Positions 1-9,243 of a stretch of DNA of 54,966 nt are shown piece after piece. A program made the position numbers and the translations under genes. The notes below the pieces were generated by a model, which did not search any database, had not been told where the DNA came from, and was given only the letters and a program-made list of their open reading frames with translations. Position 1 is the first letter of the stretch, and each line of letters begins with the position of its first letter. Source of the DNA: Bacteroidaceae bacterium (GTDB taxonomy: Bacteria; Bacteroidota; Bacteroidia; Bacteroidales; Bacteroidaceae); contig JAFUYM010000061.1 of the NCBI GenBank assembly GCA_017470525.1, positions 1 to 54,966 on the forward strand, in the 5' to 3' direction.

Positions 1-100
1 CCTCAAGTCGCATCGTGGGGTAAGGGGATGGTGGCTACATATTGATGTTGTGCTGTTGCTTTTTACTGAAAGCTGCTACTAACGACTCATAAATCTACCC

Positions 101-649
101 TTAATCGTGTATTGGATGATAGTTGCGGATTTTAGGTATATAACGCTCTAAGATATATTTCTTACGTATCGAACAATTATTCATAGTTGTTTTGGCATCC
201 TCAATGAGTGTATCCAAATTAGAAATCTCTTCTACAATTCTTTTTTGCTCTTCCATAGATGGAAGTGCAATAGCATACTTAATGATGCCATTCTTATTGC
301 CTCGTGGCATCTTCAATCCTTTTGTTCCAGCTTCATTCATTATATAATCAAAGAAAGCATCACGACGCAAACTATAGTACAAGAATTGCTTATCTACCTT
401 CTCTGTGTTAGGCCGTAGAACTAATACGTCTGGCGAACAACTTCCATTTCGGTCTGCCTGCCAAATCTTTTTAAGGTAGGGGCGGATGTTTGAAAGCAGA
501 ATGTCACCTTCTTGATATGCTATACCAGAAGAGATATTTTCTGTTCCATCGTATGTTCGTATGCCTTCACAATTCTGTAGCATATTGTCAGTTGTAATAT
601 ATGAATCCATCTCTATTTCAGTTGTCCTGAGTGTAATGTATTTACACAA
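101..649 (-). CDS. Second target-recognition domain of HsdS type (out-of-frame C-terminal part of the upstream RM enzyme)
   Basis: About 182 residues when read from a TTG at 649; no ATG start is convincing. It contains one specificity (HsdS-type) target-recognition half: early 'YITTDNM', then 'GDILLSNIRPYLKKIW', and the typical domain end 'LPSMEEQKRIVEEI' followed by a helix. The frame stays open upstream through the run of ten G at 664-673, and the extra residues (VKISELCKYITLRT) look like the normal beginning of a recognition domain. This makes it the missing C-terminal half of the gene at 661-3816 rather than an independent gene. It may be translated only when the G-run changes length, or weakly on its own. 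The first 100 bases of the window hold nothing I can recognise. Confidence 0.75.
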   Translation of the reverse strand: MCKYITLRTTEIEMDSYITTDNMLQNCEGIRTYDGTENISSGIAYQEGDILLSNIRPYLKKIWQADRNGSCSPDVLVLRPNTEKVDKQFLYYSLRRDAFFDYIMNEAGTKGLKMPRGNKNGIIKYAIALPSMEEQKRIVEEISNLDTLIEDAKTTMNNCSIRKKYILERYIPKIRNYHPIHD

Positions 650-660
650 TTCGCTGATTT

Positions 661-3600
661 TTACCCCCCCCCCATTTGCTTAGAGACAACTTCGACTCTG
701 TCGAATATCTCTGCTATCTTTTGGCGATAGGTTTCAATGCTCATTCGACTATTATTATATTCTTTATCAATAGCTTCGCATTCTTTGACAATCCTCTTTT
801 GTATTGTTAAAGGAGGCATTGGTATTTGAACAGCAGCAATTCTTTCTGTTGATGCTCTATAGGAACGCGAAAAGCCATAGTGATATCCTACCGATTCGAG
901 AACTAAAGAAATGTAATAAGGTTCGATTTCTGAATCCAATACCCTAAGTACCCCACAATGGTCTGTCGGGAAAAATGGTGTGTCTTTTTCTATGTAACTT
1001 ACCATCCAATCTCCATCAATCCCCCATAAGATAGAAGGTTTATCAAAATCATCAAACAACAGGCGATTGATATAACCGAACTTTTCCTTTACGTTTGCAC
1101 TATACACGGGATATTTGTCTTCATCAGATATTTCGGTTGAAAGAACACGTCTTCCTATCCTTAGTTCAAACTTCTCTGGGTCGTTTAATCGAATAAGAGG
1201 ATATTTACTTTGAATTCTTTCTTCGATCTTCGCATTCAATGCTATTGTCTTGGCAAAACTTGGCAATGCGAATTCCACCATATCCTTTAAGAAATATCCT
1301 TTTACAAACTTGTTGACACTTTCAGAAAGCCCCAGGATAGAAGCACCATGGAAGGAGTTTCTTACTGCACATGCCAATGTACCTCTTGCAAATCGGTCTT
1401 CAGCATTATATAGTTTTCCACCAGGCTGCTTTATCTTTATACCTTCTGCTCCCTTACGGTTGCTCCATTCATAGCCCAAGAAGTCTTTTTGTTCTTTATT
1501 CTCAGAAGGAGCAGTTATAACGAGTGTTTGCTGCTGATAAACCAATGAGAAATAATATAGTTTTTCTTTCTCAATAGCTAATGCCCATGCATAGAACTTG
1601 TCCTTACGTATCTGTGCCTTTTCTGCATCGCTACTGCGTTGGGGGTATTTAATAGATTCCCACGCAAATGTTTCTGCATAGCTTTTCAGATAAGCATTAG
1701 AAAGAATATCTTCTTTGGAAAGTTCTTTCTTTATAAAGTGCAAGTATGTGTCGAGGTTTATTTTTTGATGTGAAACATACGCTTCAAGCACTTGTTTGTC
1801 TTCCCATTCCGCATCACCACCATTTGCAAGAATACCATTGACGGTATCGTGTGCAAGTTCTGCAAGACGAGGCGGCTCGTTGAATCTTTCAAGGAATAGG
1901 GTAACGGTGTTTGTGCCTGTTGCCCCAAACGTCTGACTGCCAAATGCAACAATCGAATGAATAAAGAAATTCTGCAATAAACTTTCGCGGGCTGCTATTC
2001 CGCTTGACGATGTGTCATTAAGGATAGATGAGGGGAGAACAACAGCGGCAATACCTTTTGGTTTCAATAACTGAGAAATACGTTCTACAAACAACATCTC
2101 TATTTCATCACCATCAGTACTTACTTTATCAAGAATTGAAAAACCATTGTTCTTCAACTTTAGGTGCTGTTTGAAACCTTTTACTGCATACGGAGGATTT
2201 GCAACTAAAATGTCGAAAGATGCGGGTGTTATGTCTTTCTCTGGGTAATTCTCCAATCCATCACCAAAAATGATATTGCTACCACCTGCACCATTCATAA
2301 ACATGGAGATTTTTGAAACGCGAGCCAGGCGATAGTCTTTTTCCACTCCATAAATATGCTTTTCCACCCAACTATTATCTCCGTCTGGTCGTACTGCATT
2401 AATGGCTTCCACTCCTTCTGTCAAGAAATGACCTGCGCCACAAGCATAATCAATTACTCGTGGCAAATCGTGTTCATTAATATAATTCTGCAGAGGAAGG
2501 GAGTCCCAAATGAAACGAGTTATTGGAGTTGGTGTGAAGAATTGTCCCTCGTTTTGCTTAAACCCCTTGTTCAACAATTGTTCAAATAGATCACCAAGGA
2601 ACTGATGCTTACTTGGATATACAATGCGATATGGCTGAAACAATTGCACTACTTCCACAAGAATCTTTCCATTCTGATAGAAAAGCTCCTCATTGTGAAC
2701 ATCCTTAAACGCAAAATCATTGTTGCTGTAAAACTTTAGGATTCGTATGGTGCGATTAAGGTCTTCTATAGCAGCCTTACGCTGCCGACCTGTATATTGT
2801 TTAAATAACCTTTCTGCATAGTCGGCTTCCACATAGAAGATTTTTTCTTTCATAAACTCTTCCATGCCTTGCTGATGGAGATGCTGAAGACGGTCTTGTA
2901 GGATTTCGTAAGTATCTTGTCCCTGCTTGTATTGGAACTCAACCACGTCAAAGTCTTGCTTCTTTATTTCATCTACCAGTTTGCAGATGAAAAGAGCAAC
3001 TAAACGGTTAAACGCATTCTCTTTATCACTCACGTTGTTATGACGCAGTATCTCCTCAAAACGATTCACGATACGGTCATCGGGTGTAAAGTCTTTCAGT
3101 TTCCTTTTTCTTAGTGGCGGTATTCCTATGTTATAAGCCTGGCTTTCTTCATTAAAGACAACATCATCAAGCCATTGCTTTTGGTAGGTCTCTTCCCAAA
3201 CTTCAAAACGTTCTTTATCGTTACGGGCATTAGCATAGATTTTAACGTCTTTGTCTTTTTCTGCCATTTTTACGATGTTAGCATCGTCAGAGCAGTTAAT
3301 AACCAGACAATTGTACGTAAGTGTGTCTTCTTTCCAATCAGAAGCGTATAGAGCCAACCAACGCGTTGATATTTCTTGTTGCCAATAACTGAAGAGCTGA
3401 CCACCATCCTCTTCTGTGTTTTTCTTTTCCTTATTGAACTCTGTGCCCGCAGTCTTACATTCAATGATGAGCAAAGACTTTCCCTCATTATTTTTAACAA
3501 GGATATCAGCCTTACCGCCTTTTGCATCGTGCCCTAAAGTCCATCGTGGTTCCAATTCAATATGTTCGGGTCTGTATCCTTTTTCTAACAAACGGCAGAC

Positions 3601-3816
3601 ACATTCCAAAACAACAAAATTTTCAGGATGTTCAAAGTTGCTTGTTGTTTTGTCATTTACAATTAGTCCTTTATCTTCTGGGTATATGATTTTCTTGTTA
3701 TCACAATCAACAGAAACCACACAGGCTCCATATTCTCGTTTATAGAATTCACCCATAGACTCACGGACAAAGCCTATCGCAGACAAAACTTCTTTAAGAT
3801 TATCTAATTGTATCAT
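661..3816 (-). CDS. Single-chain type IIG-like restriction-modification-specificity enzyme
   Basis: 1051 residues. N-terminal nuclease domain of HsdR_N type with a PD-(D/E)xK core visible as D104 and E119-x-K121 (IIECKT). A helical linker leads to an N6-adenine methyltransferase: motif I around residues 456-464 (DYACGAGHF) and motif IV NPPY at 540-543. The last ~200 residues form one HsdS-like target-recognition domain ending 'MPPLTIQKRIV' plus a helix. It should bind a specific DNA site, methylate adenine and cut unmodified DNA in the cytoplasm. The chain ends QMGGG-stop inside a G10 tract; a second recognition domain continues in another frame (101-649). The ATPase/TOPRIM pair lies 69 bp upstream on the same strand, suggesting one defence operon. 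Confidence 0.9.
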   Translation of the reverse strand: MIQLDNLKEVLSAIGFVRESMGEFYKREYGACVVSVDCDNKKIIYPEDKGLIVNDKTTSNFEHPENFVVLECVCRLLEKGYRPEHIELEPRWTLGHDAKGGKADILVKNNEGKSLLIIECKTAGTEFNKEKKNTEEDGGQLFSYWQQEISTRWLALYASDWKEDTLTYNCLVINCSDDANIVKMAEKDKDVKIYANARNDKERFEVWEETYQKQWLDDVVFNEESQAYNIGIPPLRKRKLKDFTPDDRIVNRFEEILRHNNVSDKENAFNRLVALFICKLVDEIKKQDFDVVEFQYKQGQDTYEILQDRLQHLHQQGMEEFMKEKIFYVEADYAERLFKQYTGRQRKAAIEDLNRTIRILKFYSNNDFAFKDVHNEELFYQNGKILVEVVQLFQPYRIVYPSKHQFLGDLFEQLLNKGFKQNEGQFFTPTPITRFIWDSLPLQNYINEHDLPRVIDYACGAGHFLTEGVEAINAVRPDGDNSWVEKHIYGVEKDYRLARVSKISMFMNGAGGSNIIFGDGLENYPEKDITPASFDILVANPPYAVKGFKQHLKLKNNGFSILDKVSTDGDEIEMLFVERISQLLKPKGIAAVVLPSSILNDTSSSGIAARESLLQNFFIHSIVAFGSQTFGATGTNTVTLFLERFNEPPRLAELAHDTVNGILANGGDAEWEDKQVLEAYVSHQKINLDTYLHFIKKELSKEDILSNAYLKSYAETFAWESIKYPQRSSDAEKAQIRKDKFYAWALAIEKEKLYYFSLVYQQQTLVITAPSENKEQKDFLGYEWSNRKGAEGIKIKQPGGKLYNAEDRFARGTLACAVRNSFHGASILGLSESVNKFVKGYFLKDMVEFALPSFAKTIALNAKIEERIQSKYPLIRLNDPEKFELRIGRRVLSTEISDEDKYPVYSANVKEKFGYINRLLFDDFDKPSILWGIDGDWMVSYIEKDTPFFPTDHCGVLRVLDSEIEPYYISLVLESVGYHYGFSRSYRASTERIAAVQIPMPPLTIQKRIVKECEAIDKEYNNSRMSIETYRQKIAEIFDRVEVVSKQMGGG
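664..673 (-). repeat. Homopolymeric G10 tract at the 3' end of the RM gene (putative phase-variation switch)
   Basis: Ten consecutive C on the plus strand (G on the coding strand) run straight into the TAA stop of the RM gene. With 10 G the protein stops after M-G-G-G. With 11 or 8 G the frame passes without a stop into the second recognition domain. With 9 G it stops about seven codons later. Such tracts commonly change length by slipped-strand mispairing; that this one does is inference. Confidence 0.8.
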
Positions 3817-3885
3817 GTTGCTTTATTTGACTTTCCCACTAACTTTTCCGAGTTACCCACTGAATGTATTAAGTTACTCATTAAC

Positions 3886-4521
3886 TCACTTCTCGTCCTC
3901 TTGGATACGCTCTGTCAAGTTCTGCTCCAGAAAATCCTTTAGAGGCTTCAGATACTCTGCATCCAGATTCCAATGCTGGGTATTTTTGTAGTTACGATTG
4001 GCCTCCTTTATCAAGTTCTTTTGTGTTTTTGACTCGCCTAACAAGGCTTCAAGATAACCATATATCTTTGTTTTCTTGGCTGGAGTTGTCAGAGGTGGAG
4101 GCGTTCGCCCAGGAATGTCCAACTTGACAAGTTCCTTCTCATAGTTTTCCCAGCAATCCATGATGGGGCGATTGTTGGGATTGATGATATTTTCGAGCAA
4201 ATCTTCCAAAGCGCCAGCATCTTGATTATTGGGGAGAAGAAACAGTACAAACTCCAATTCATGTTGCTGTTTCCATGATAGGATGTCTGCTTGTCTCGCT
4301 TCTATATCAGCATCTGCATCTATGATGACAATATTTGTACCTCCATTAGCAGTATTTGTCCTCATTCGCTGTTGCCAAGTCAAGCCTTTCAGATTTATCC
4401 ATCCGTCTAACTTCTGAATTCGATTATCAGGAACGGTGATTCCGAAAAGATGATGTAAATACTGCCTGAAGAACACTTTGTCTGCAATGCCTTCAACAAA
4501 GATTGTAAATATGTCTTTCAT
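3886..4521 (-). CDS. TOPRIM-like (DUF3226/OLD-type) partner protein
   Basis: 211 residues from the ATG at 4521, which overlaps the upstream stop as TGATG; a GTG three bases earlier is possible. The start 'FTIFVEGIADKVFF' supplies the conserved glutamate of a TOPRIM fold and 'IVIIDADAD' (about residues 65-72) the DxD metal site, as in OLD-family nucleases and DUF3226/DUF4435 proteins. Such proteins are usually paired with an ABC/SMC-type ATPase, exactly as here, in OLD, Gabija-like and PARIS-like defence systems. The likely role is a metal-dependent nuclease or effector controlled by the ATPase. The short length compared with AriB of PARIS (about 300 residues) makes assignment to a named system uncertain. 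Confidence 0.7.
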   Translation of the reverse strand: MKDIFTIFVEGIADKVFFRQYLHHLFGITVPDNRIQKLDGWINLKGLTWQQRMRTNTANGGTNIVIIDADADIEARQADILSWKQQHELEFVLFLLPNNQDAGALEDLLENIINPNNRPIMDCWENYEKELVKLDIPGRTPPPLTTPAKKTKIYGYLEALLGESKTQKNLIKEANRNYKNTQHWNLDAEYLKPLKDFLEQNLTERIQEDEK

Positions 4522-5594
4522 CACACAATACTTCTTAGTTCGACATCATTATCACAAGCCTCAGCCAGTCCTTCGTATGTATACATATAAGCCTGCATAC
4601 CTTTCTTGATAGTCCTCTCTAAAGTGAATAACCGCATATCTGGCTGATAGGCAGGGGTCTCTTGTAGCATTTCATTTAGATAATACAAGGTCTCCTTGCT
4701 ATGGGTGGATACGAATATCTGCTTGTCTGTTGCATTAGCCAAAGCAAACAAAGATTGCCACAACTTCTTGTAGACAGAATAATGAAGCCCGTTGTCAATC
4801 TCATCAATAAGAAGGATATTCGTAAGAGGATTAGCGGCAGCAGCCACAATGTTCAAATAACGGCGCAGACCGTCACCCATCATGCTCTGAGACAGCATTT
4901 GGGCCATACCTTCGAATCCAACATAAATATCATCTGTAAGAATCTCTATCCCATTAATACGCGAATCAAACAATTTCAGCAATGCCAGAATTGCGTCCTT
5001 CCGATTGCGCTTGAACAACTCAGCCAAGTCATTAGCCAGATTGCTCGTCATTAAATCCGATGGGGTCAGCCATGCTCTCTTATTTTCCAGATACCCGTCT
5101 GCCACTTTTCGGTTGACTACCAAGCCTTGTGAGTTTACTCGCAGCCAACTCTGATAATTCTGCTTAAACGTTCCATTAGAAATATCGAAATTCATTTCCA
5201 ACGTATTGACATACTTGACAGTCCCCATCTGCTGTTGCGGCTCATTCTGAGGATCTGCCAACTCATCAAACACATAAGATAATGCAAACTTCAAATGTCG
5301 GGAAAAACCATCCGTCTGTTCAGCCTTCACTTCCGGAGGTGTTGCAACATCCAGATTGTTGAAATAGTACTGAATATCTATAAATTTGCTAAACGGCTTG
5401 CGGGCACGTACAGCATTAATAGCCTGGGGTATGTCTGGATTTGACATACTCATCAACATCGCTATAGACTCAAGTACGGTTGTTTTGCCAGAATTATTCT
5501 GACCAAGGAACACATTCACGCGAGAGCAGTCTTCAATGAGCAAATGGTCTATGCCCCTGAATTTCTTTATCTCTATACTTTTAAATCCGTCCAT
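4521..5594 (-). CDS. AAA_15/AAA_21-type ABC ATPase, putative anti-phage sensor
   Basis: 357 residues. 'MDGFKSIEIKKFRGI' is the typical RecF/OLD-type beginning. Walker A is at 31-39 (GQNNSGKTT), an ABC-signature-like 'SQSMMGDG' near 235-242, Walker B 'LLIDEID' at 261-267 and an H-loop 'STHS' at 296-299. The gene is translationally coupled to the TOPRIM-like gene (TGATG overlap) and they probably form one complex. ATPase plus TOPRIM pairs of this kind act as phage-sensing defence modules. Location beside a restriction-modification gene supports a defence role. It resembles AriA of PARIS or the ATPase half of a split OLD protein; I cannot choose between them by eye. Confidence 0.8.
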   Translation of the reverse strand: MDGFKSIEIKKFRGIDHLLIEDCSRVNVFLGQNNSGKTTVLESIAMLMSMSNPDIPQAINAVRARKPFSKFIDIQYYFNNLDVATPPEVKAEQTDGFSRHLKFALSYVFDELADPQNEPQQQMGTVKYVNTLEMNFDISNGTFKQNYQSWLRVNSQGLVVNRKVADGYLENKRAWLTPSDLMTSNLANDLAELFKRNRKDAILALLKLFDSRINGIEILTDDIYVGFEGMAQMLSQSMMGDGLRRYLNIVAAAANPLTNILLIDEIDNGLHYSVYKKLWQSLFALANATDKQIFVSTHSKETLYYLNEMLQETPAYQPDMRLFTLERTIKKGMQAYMYTYEGLAEACDNDVELRSIV

Positions 5595-5616
5595 TTGTAT
5601 GCTTATAATTAGGCTA

Positions 5617-5624
5617 CAAATTTA
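5617..5624 (-). promoter_or_regulatory. Putative -7 box of the defence operon
   Basis: TAAATTTG on the minus strand matches the Bacteroidetes TAnnTTTG box and lies 22 bases before the ATPase start codon. Confidence 0.5.
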
Positions 5625-5929
5625 CACAAAAATTCTCAAAGTCAGTGCTATTCGGATGAAAATCTACTGTTAATGAGTGGAAAAATTGCTTTTATATTCA
5701 ATTCACTTGCCGTTTGTATATTCTTTATATTCATTTGTCAACTCCATTGCATTGACCATTACCAGCACGAACTGAATCATGTATTTTTTCAATTTGTAGC
5801 CCCAAGCCATTGTCCTATGCTCTGAAGAACGGTGTCACTCCATCACCTCTGTGCTCTGTCTTCCATTGCTTCTAATAACGACCACTCGTAACCTCTGCTC
5901 ACAGCCTTACATGACTACTAAAACTTTTA

Positions 5930-6079
5930 GTTTGATTATAAAAATAGATTTGGCTTGATTATACAAAATAATTTGGCTTGAATACACTGAAGTGTAATCA
6001 AGCCAAATTGAAAGTTATATTCAAGCCAAATTTTGAGGTGTAATCAGGCTAAATGAATTTGGATAGTTAGGCTAAATGA
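5930..6079. repeat. Cluster of direct and inverted copies of an ATTTGGCTTGA-like motif
   Basis: The 600-base gap 5595-6197 has no gene I can support. Its right part holds about six copies of a 14-18 base motif: TTTGGCTTGATTATA (about 5948), ATTTGGCTTGAATACA (5971) and then reverse copies near 5993, 6021, 6041 and 6066. Copies at 5971-5988 and 5991-6008 form an 18-bp hairpin with one mismatch. It lies after the end of the TonB receptor gene and before the defence promoter, so it may act as a terminator, but the extra copies are more than a terminator needs. Confidence 0.65.
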
Positions 6080-6197
6080 CTTAGAGGTTGTGGAAGGAAG
6101 AGATTATAGGCTATGGAAGGAAGATGCTGGGGATATGAAGGGGTTGGAGGTTGTAGGTGTGAACGTTCTATGAAAAAGGTATTGTGGGGTGCTCTTT

Positions 6198-8174
6198 TTA
6201 CAGCGACACGTTGAGGTTCACATACACATTCCGTCCCTTTTGGGGAATGTTGCACCAGTCGGAGTAGGTGGAGTAGGCTTTGTCGAAGAGGTTTTCCACT
6301 CCTGCGCGGAGGGTCATGCGGGTCTTTAGGATGGAGAAAGTGTTGTCGGCATTGAGGTTGACGATGGCGTAGGCAGGTGTTTCTGTCTCGCCATATTTTT
6401 TGCCGTAGCGTACCTGTCGGGCATTGCCTCGCACGGTCAGTCGGCAGTTGATGGTTGACAGTTGGCAATGGAGGGAAGATGCGTAGGCTAAGGGTAAGAT
6501 GAGCGGCAGGGGGTCACCTTCGGCATCCTTCCCGATGCTGTAGTTGAGGCTTGTGTGCCATGACAGCCAGGGCAGGGCTTGCCACTCTGTCTTCAGGGAG
6601 GTGTTGACGATGGTGGCATGGTCGATGTTGCCATACACTTTCACGCCTTCGGCGTCGACGGTCATGGGGGAGAGGCGGTCTTCAAACTCGCCGATGATGT
6701 AGTTGGAGAAGAAGAAGGCATTGGCATCCACACCGATGTTGAAGCGTGGATGGGGGTGCCACTTGGCAGCACCGTTCAGTTCTACGGCACTTTCGTTCTT
6801 CAGCCGAGGGTTGCCGATGTAGTCGTACTGGTCAAAAGTGTTGTTCAGATAGTAGCCATACGCCTCGGTCACGGTCGGCGCACGGCTTCCCCATCCTGTG
6901 CCCAAAGAGAAGTCCCAATGTGCAGGACTCCATGCGTAACTCGCTCCCACTCGTCCAGTGGTTTGCTGATAGGCATCCTTCATGCCCGGGAAGAACACTC
7001 GCAAGGCATGATAGCCCTCTTCGCTGTTCAGTTTCTGCCACTGCACAGCCACTTTGGCAGACAGGTGGAGGGATTGCTGATGGGGTAGGGAGATGGCATC
7101 GGTCAGTGCCACACCTGTGTTCAGTGTGCCCACATCGGGCCATGTAATCATGTACATGGGTGCCGCACCGCCAGGGTACATGGTCATGTCGGCAAAGAGG
7201 CGGTTGTAGTACAGGTCGTAGTTCAGTTGTGCCTCATGCACCCCCTTGCTGGCAGACAGGAGGCTGTAGAGTCCGCTTGTCCAACTCTTGCCGGGCATGT
7301 CCATGTGGATTTCTACGTCAGGACGTTTCGTGTCGTCCATCACGTGGGTGATGTGGTTGTAGTAGAGTTTCGTCTCCCATGTGTTCAGCACAGGATGGTC
7401 GAACAGCCTTTTGTAAGCGACAGAACCGATGAACGCCTCCGCCTTCTTCACATCCATGTTCAGGGCAGGATAGCCCACATTGTTGGCACGGTCGAAGATG
7501 AAAGTGCCCTCCACCACATCCTGTTTCGTCAACTTCACCCCCACATTGCCAAACACATTCACCTTCTGAAACTGCGAGAACCGCACCTCCTTACCGCCTC
7601 CCTCCTTGTAGTTGTCGGCATGTCGGTAGAAGACACCTCCGTTCATGTAGAACCTGTCAGACGAAGTCGATGCGTCTGCTCCATACACTTGCAGATGCCC
7701 ATTTGTTTCGTAGCCGGCATCAGCATTCAGATGGAAACTTTCGCCACCGAACCCTGCCCTTCTCAACTTCAAATCCAGACTCCCTCCGATGTTGCCAGTC
7801 GATTGCGGATTGCCGTTCAGCCCTGAGTTGAGCAAGATGATCTGCAAGTTGCTGCTCTCCACATAACTCGTCACAGGGTCCATCTTGTCGGTGCAGGCAT
7901 AGAAAATCTTCATGCCGTCGATGGTGGTCGAGACACGCTCCGTCTGCATGTTGTTCACCACAGGCTCCCAAGCATACGAACCACGGCGCACCAGATTCAC
8001 GTGCGAGAGTTCCGACAAGTGCTCGTCGATGCTTGCCGCCACACCCTTTGCCGACCGCTTCCGTCCCTCCGATTGGGAGGACACCACCACGACCTCATCA
8101 ATCGTATGACTCCCGTTGTCGATGCTATCTACGGGGAAGACACCTGAAGTGAATAACAATAACGCACCCAGCAT
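6198..8174 (-). CDS. TonB-dependent outer-membrane receptor
   Basis: 658 residues. A short signal segment is followed by a TonB box-like stretch (TIDEVVVVS, about residues 24-32), a plug domain with 'TGNIGGSLDLKLRR', and a beta-barrel ending 'GVENLFDKAYSTYSDW...VNLNVSL', a classical receptor C-terminus. It would import a bound ligand across the outer membrane using TonB energy. It starts 13 bases after the FixH-like lipoprotein gene and is probably cotranscribed with it. The next receptor and an HMA protein lie upstream, which suggests a metal or metal-chelate substrate, but the ligand cannot be read from sequence. The signal peptide is short (MLGALLLFTSG), so the true start could be slightly different. 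Confidence 0.85.
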   Translation of the reverse strand: MLGALLLFTSGVFPVDSIDNGSHTIDEVVVVSSQSEGRKRSAKGVAASIDEHLSELSHVNLVRRGSYAWEPVVNNMQTERVSTTIDGMKIFYACTDKMDPVTSYVESSNLQIILLNSGLNGNPQSTGNIGGSLDLKLRRAGFGGESFHLNADAGYETNGHLQVYGADASTSSDRFYMNGGVFYRHADNYKEGGGKEVRFSQFQKVNVFGNVGVKLTKQDVVEGTFIFDRANNVGYPALNMDVKKAEAFIGSVAYKRLFDHPVLNTWETKLYYNHITHVMDDTKRPDVEIHMDMPGKSWTSGLYSLLSASKGVHEAQLNYDLYYNRLFADMTMYPGGAAPMYMITWPDVGTLNTGVALTDAISLPHQQSLHLSAKVAVQWQKLNSEEGYHALRVFFPGMKDAYQQTTGRVGASYAWSPAHWDFSLGTGWGSRAPTVTEAYGYYLNNTFDQYDYIGNPRLKNESAVELNGAAKWHPHPRFNIGVDANAFFFSNYIIGEFEDRLSPMTVDAEGVKVYGNIDHATIVNTSLKTEWQALPWLSWHTSLNYSIGKDAEGDPLPLILPLAYASSLHCQLSTINCRLTVRGNARQVRYGKKYGETETPAYAIVNLNADNTFSILKTRMTLRAGVENLFDKAYSTYSDWCNIPQKGRNVYVNLNVSL

Positions 8175-8187
8175 AAGAAAATAATTC

Positions 8188-9129
8188 CTAAATCGTCACA
8201 TCCCAGTACAGCGAACTCAGCCCGTCCTTCAAGTCATCGCCCCCAGCCACGATGTTACCCTCAGCATCCTTCACCGTCAGGTGGATGCGCCACAAGCCAG
8301 TCATGGTCAGGTTCACCCTGCCCACGTATGAACCATCCTCCTGCCGCGTCAGAGCCACATTGTCGGGCGAGGTGTGGTTGCCCATGTCGGGCATGCGGGG
8401 GTCAATCTCGATGGTGAACCTCTCTGTAGCCAAAGCGTATGGTGTGGTGATGGGTTGGCTCTTCTTCGAAACGTATGCCTGGATAGCGTTCGTGCCCGTC
8501 TGCCAATCCGTCGGATTCACCAACGAAAGCACATACACCTCGTCGCCCACCTTGAACGTCTTCAACCATTCCTGTCCATCAGGCAAGGCATCCACGGTGA
8601 TGTTCACATTTCCTGTGCCTCCTGTGCTGCCCAACACATCCACGTCATACGAAATCGTCCATGAGCCGTTCTCGCTGCTGTTCATCAGGAAAGACACCCA
8701 TCCGCGTTTCACTGCCAGATAGCCGTCGTTGAAACTCTCCACTCCAGCCGACACGGGTGTGCTGTGGCTCATGTTCATTTGGGTCATATACATCAGTGGC
8801 GTGATGTTCTTCACCTCGAAGTTCTTCACGTAATTGCCCGAAATCTTTTTCGTCGCCACAAAATAGAGTTCGTTATACCCCGTGTGGAGCGACCCCGTTT
8901 TCGAATAGGCATACACATTGTATTTGCCATCCACTTCTACCGAGAGTTCGGGAATGATGCTCACTCCTTGCAAGAACCGATACACCTGCAGAGCCTCCTC
9001 AGCCGAGCAGCAGTCCACATCGTCCGTAATCGTGATGCCATCAATTGTAATACCATTCTCATCGTCATTGCTGTTGCACGACACCAGTCCTGCCACGAGC
9101 ACTAAAAACAGTCCTAATACCTTTTTCAT
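8188..9129 (-). CDS. Surface/periplasmic lipoprotein with FixH/YtkA-like domain
   Basis: 313 residues from the MKK start at 9129, chosen because a lipoprotein signal follows at once (KKVLGLFLVLVAGLVSC) and a promoter lies just upstream; the frame is open further to 9186. The mature N-terminus is rich in N/D, then a CC pair (DVDCCSAEE). The C-terminal ~100 residues (around 'MPDMGNHTSPDNV' and 'GLWRIHLTVKD') resemble FixH/YtkA-like beta-sandwich domains, often found with copper or cytochrome oxidase maturation. First gene of an operon with the TonB receptor downstream. It is one of the genes carrying the shared double operator. Confidence 0.75.
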   Translation of the reverse strand: MKKVLGLFLVLVAGLVSCNSNDDENGITIDGITITDDVDCCSAEEALQVYRFLQGVSIIPELSVEVDGKYNVYAYSKTGSLHTGYNELYFVATKKISGNYVKNFEVKNITPLMYMTQMNMSHSTPVSAGVESFNDGYLAVKRGWVSFLMNSSENGSWTISYDVDVLGSTGGTGNVNITVDALPDGQEWLKTFKVGDEVYVLSLVNPTDWQTGTNAIQAYVSKKSQPITTPYALATERFTIEIDPRMPDMGNHTSPDNVALTRQEDGSYVGRVNLTMTGLWRIHLTVKDAEGNIVAGGDDLKDGLSSLYWDVTI

Positions 9130-9154
9130 ATACATTGACCTTTCAAATTTTTTT

Positions 9155-9224
9155 GCAAAGGTACGGACATTTCCATACCCCCACAATCCCCATTGTGAGG
9201 TATGGATGTACCATAAAAGTGGTA
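9155..9224 (-). promoter_or_regulatory. Promoter with two TACC-N8-GGTA operators (lipoprotein/TonB operon)
   Basis: Minus-strand TACCTTTGC box at 9155-9163. A first dyad lies at 9187-9202 (48 bases from site start to box end) and a second at 9209-9224 (TACCACTTTTATGGTA). Same layout as the susC, susD and cysK promoters. Confidence 0.75.
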
Positions 9225-9243
9225 GCAGGGGGGGACACCTCGT

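Noticed and set aside
664-673. G10 tract as a plain assembly error with a permanently fused gene
   Set aside because: Cannot be excluded from one sequence, but ten-base tracts at such a domain joint are typical of real switches; kept as a finding with raw-read check.
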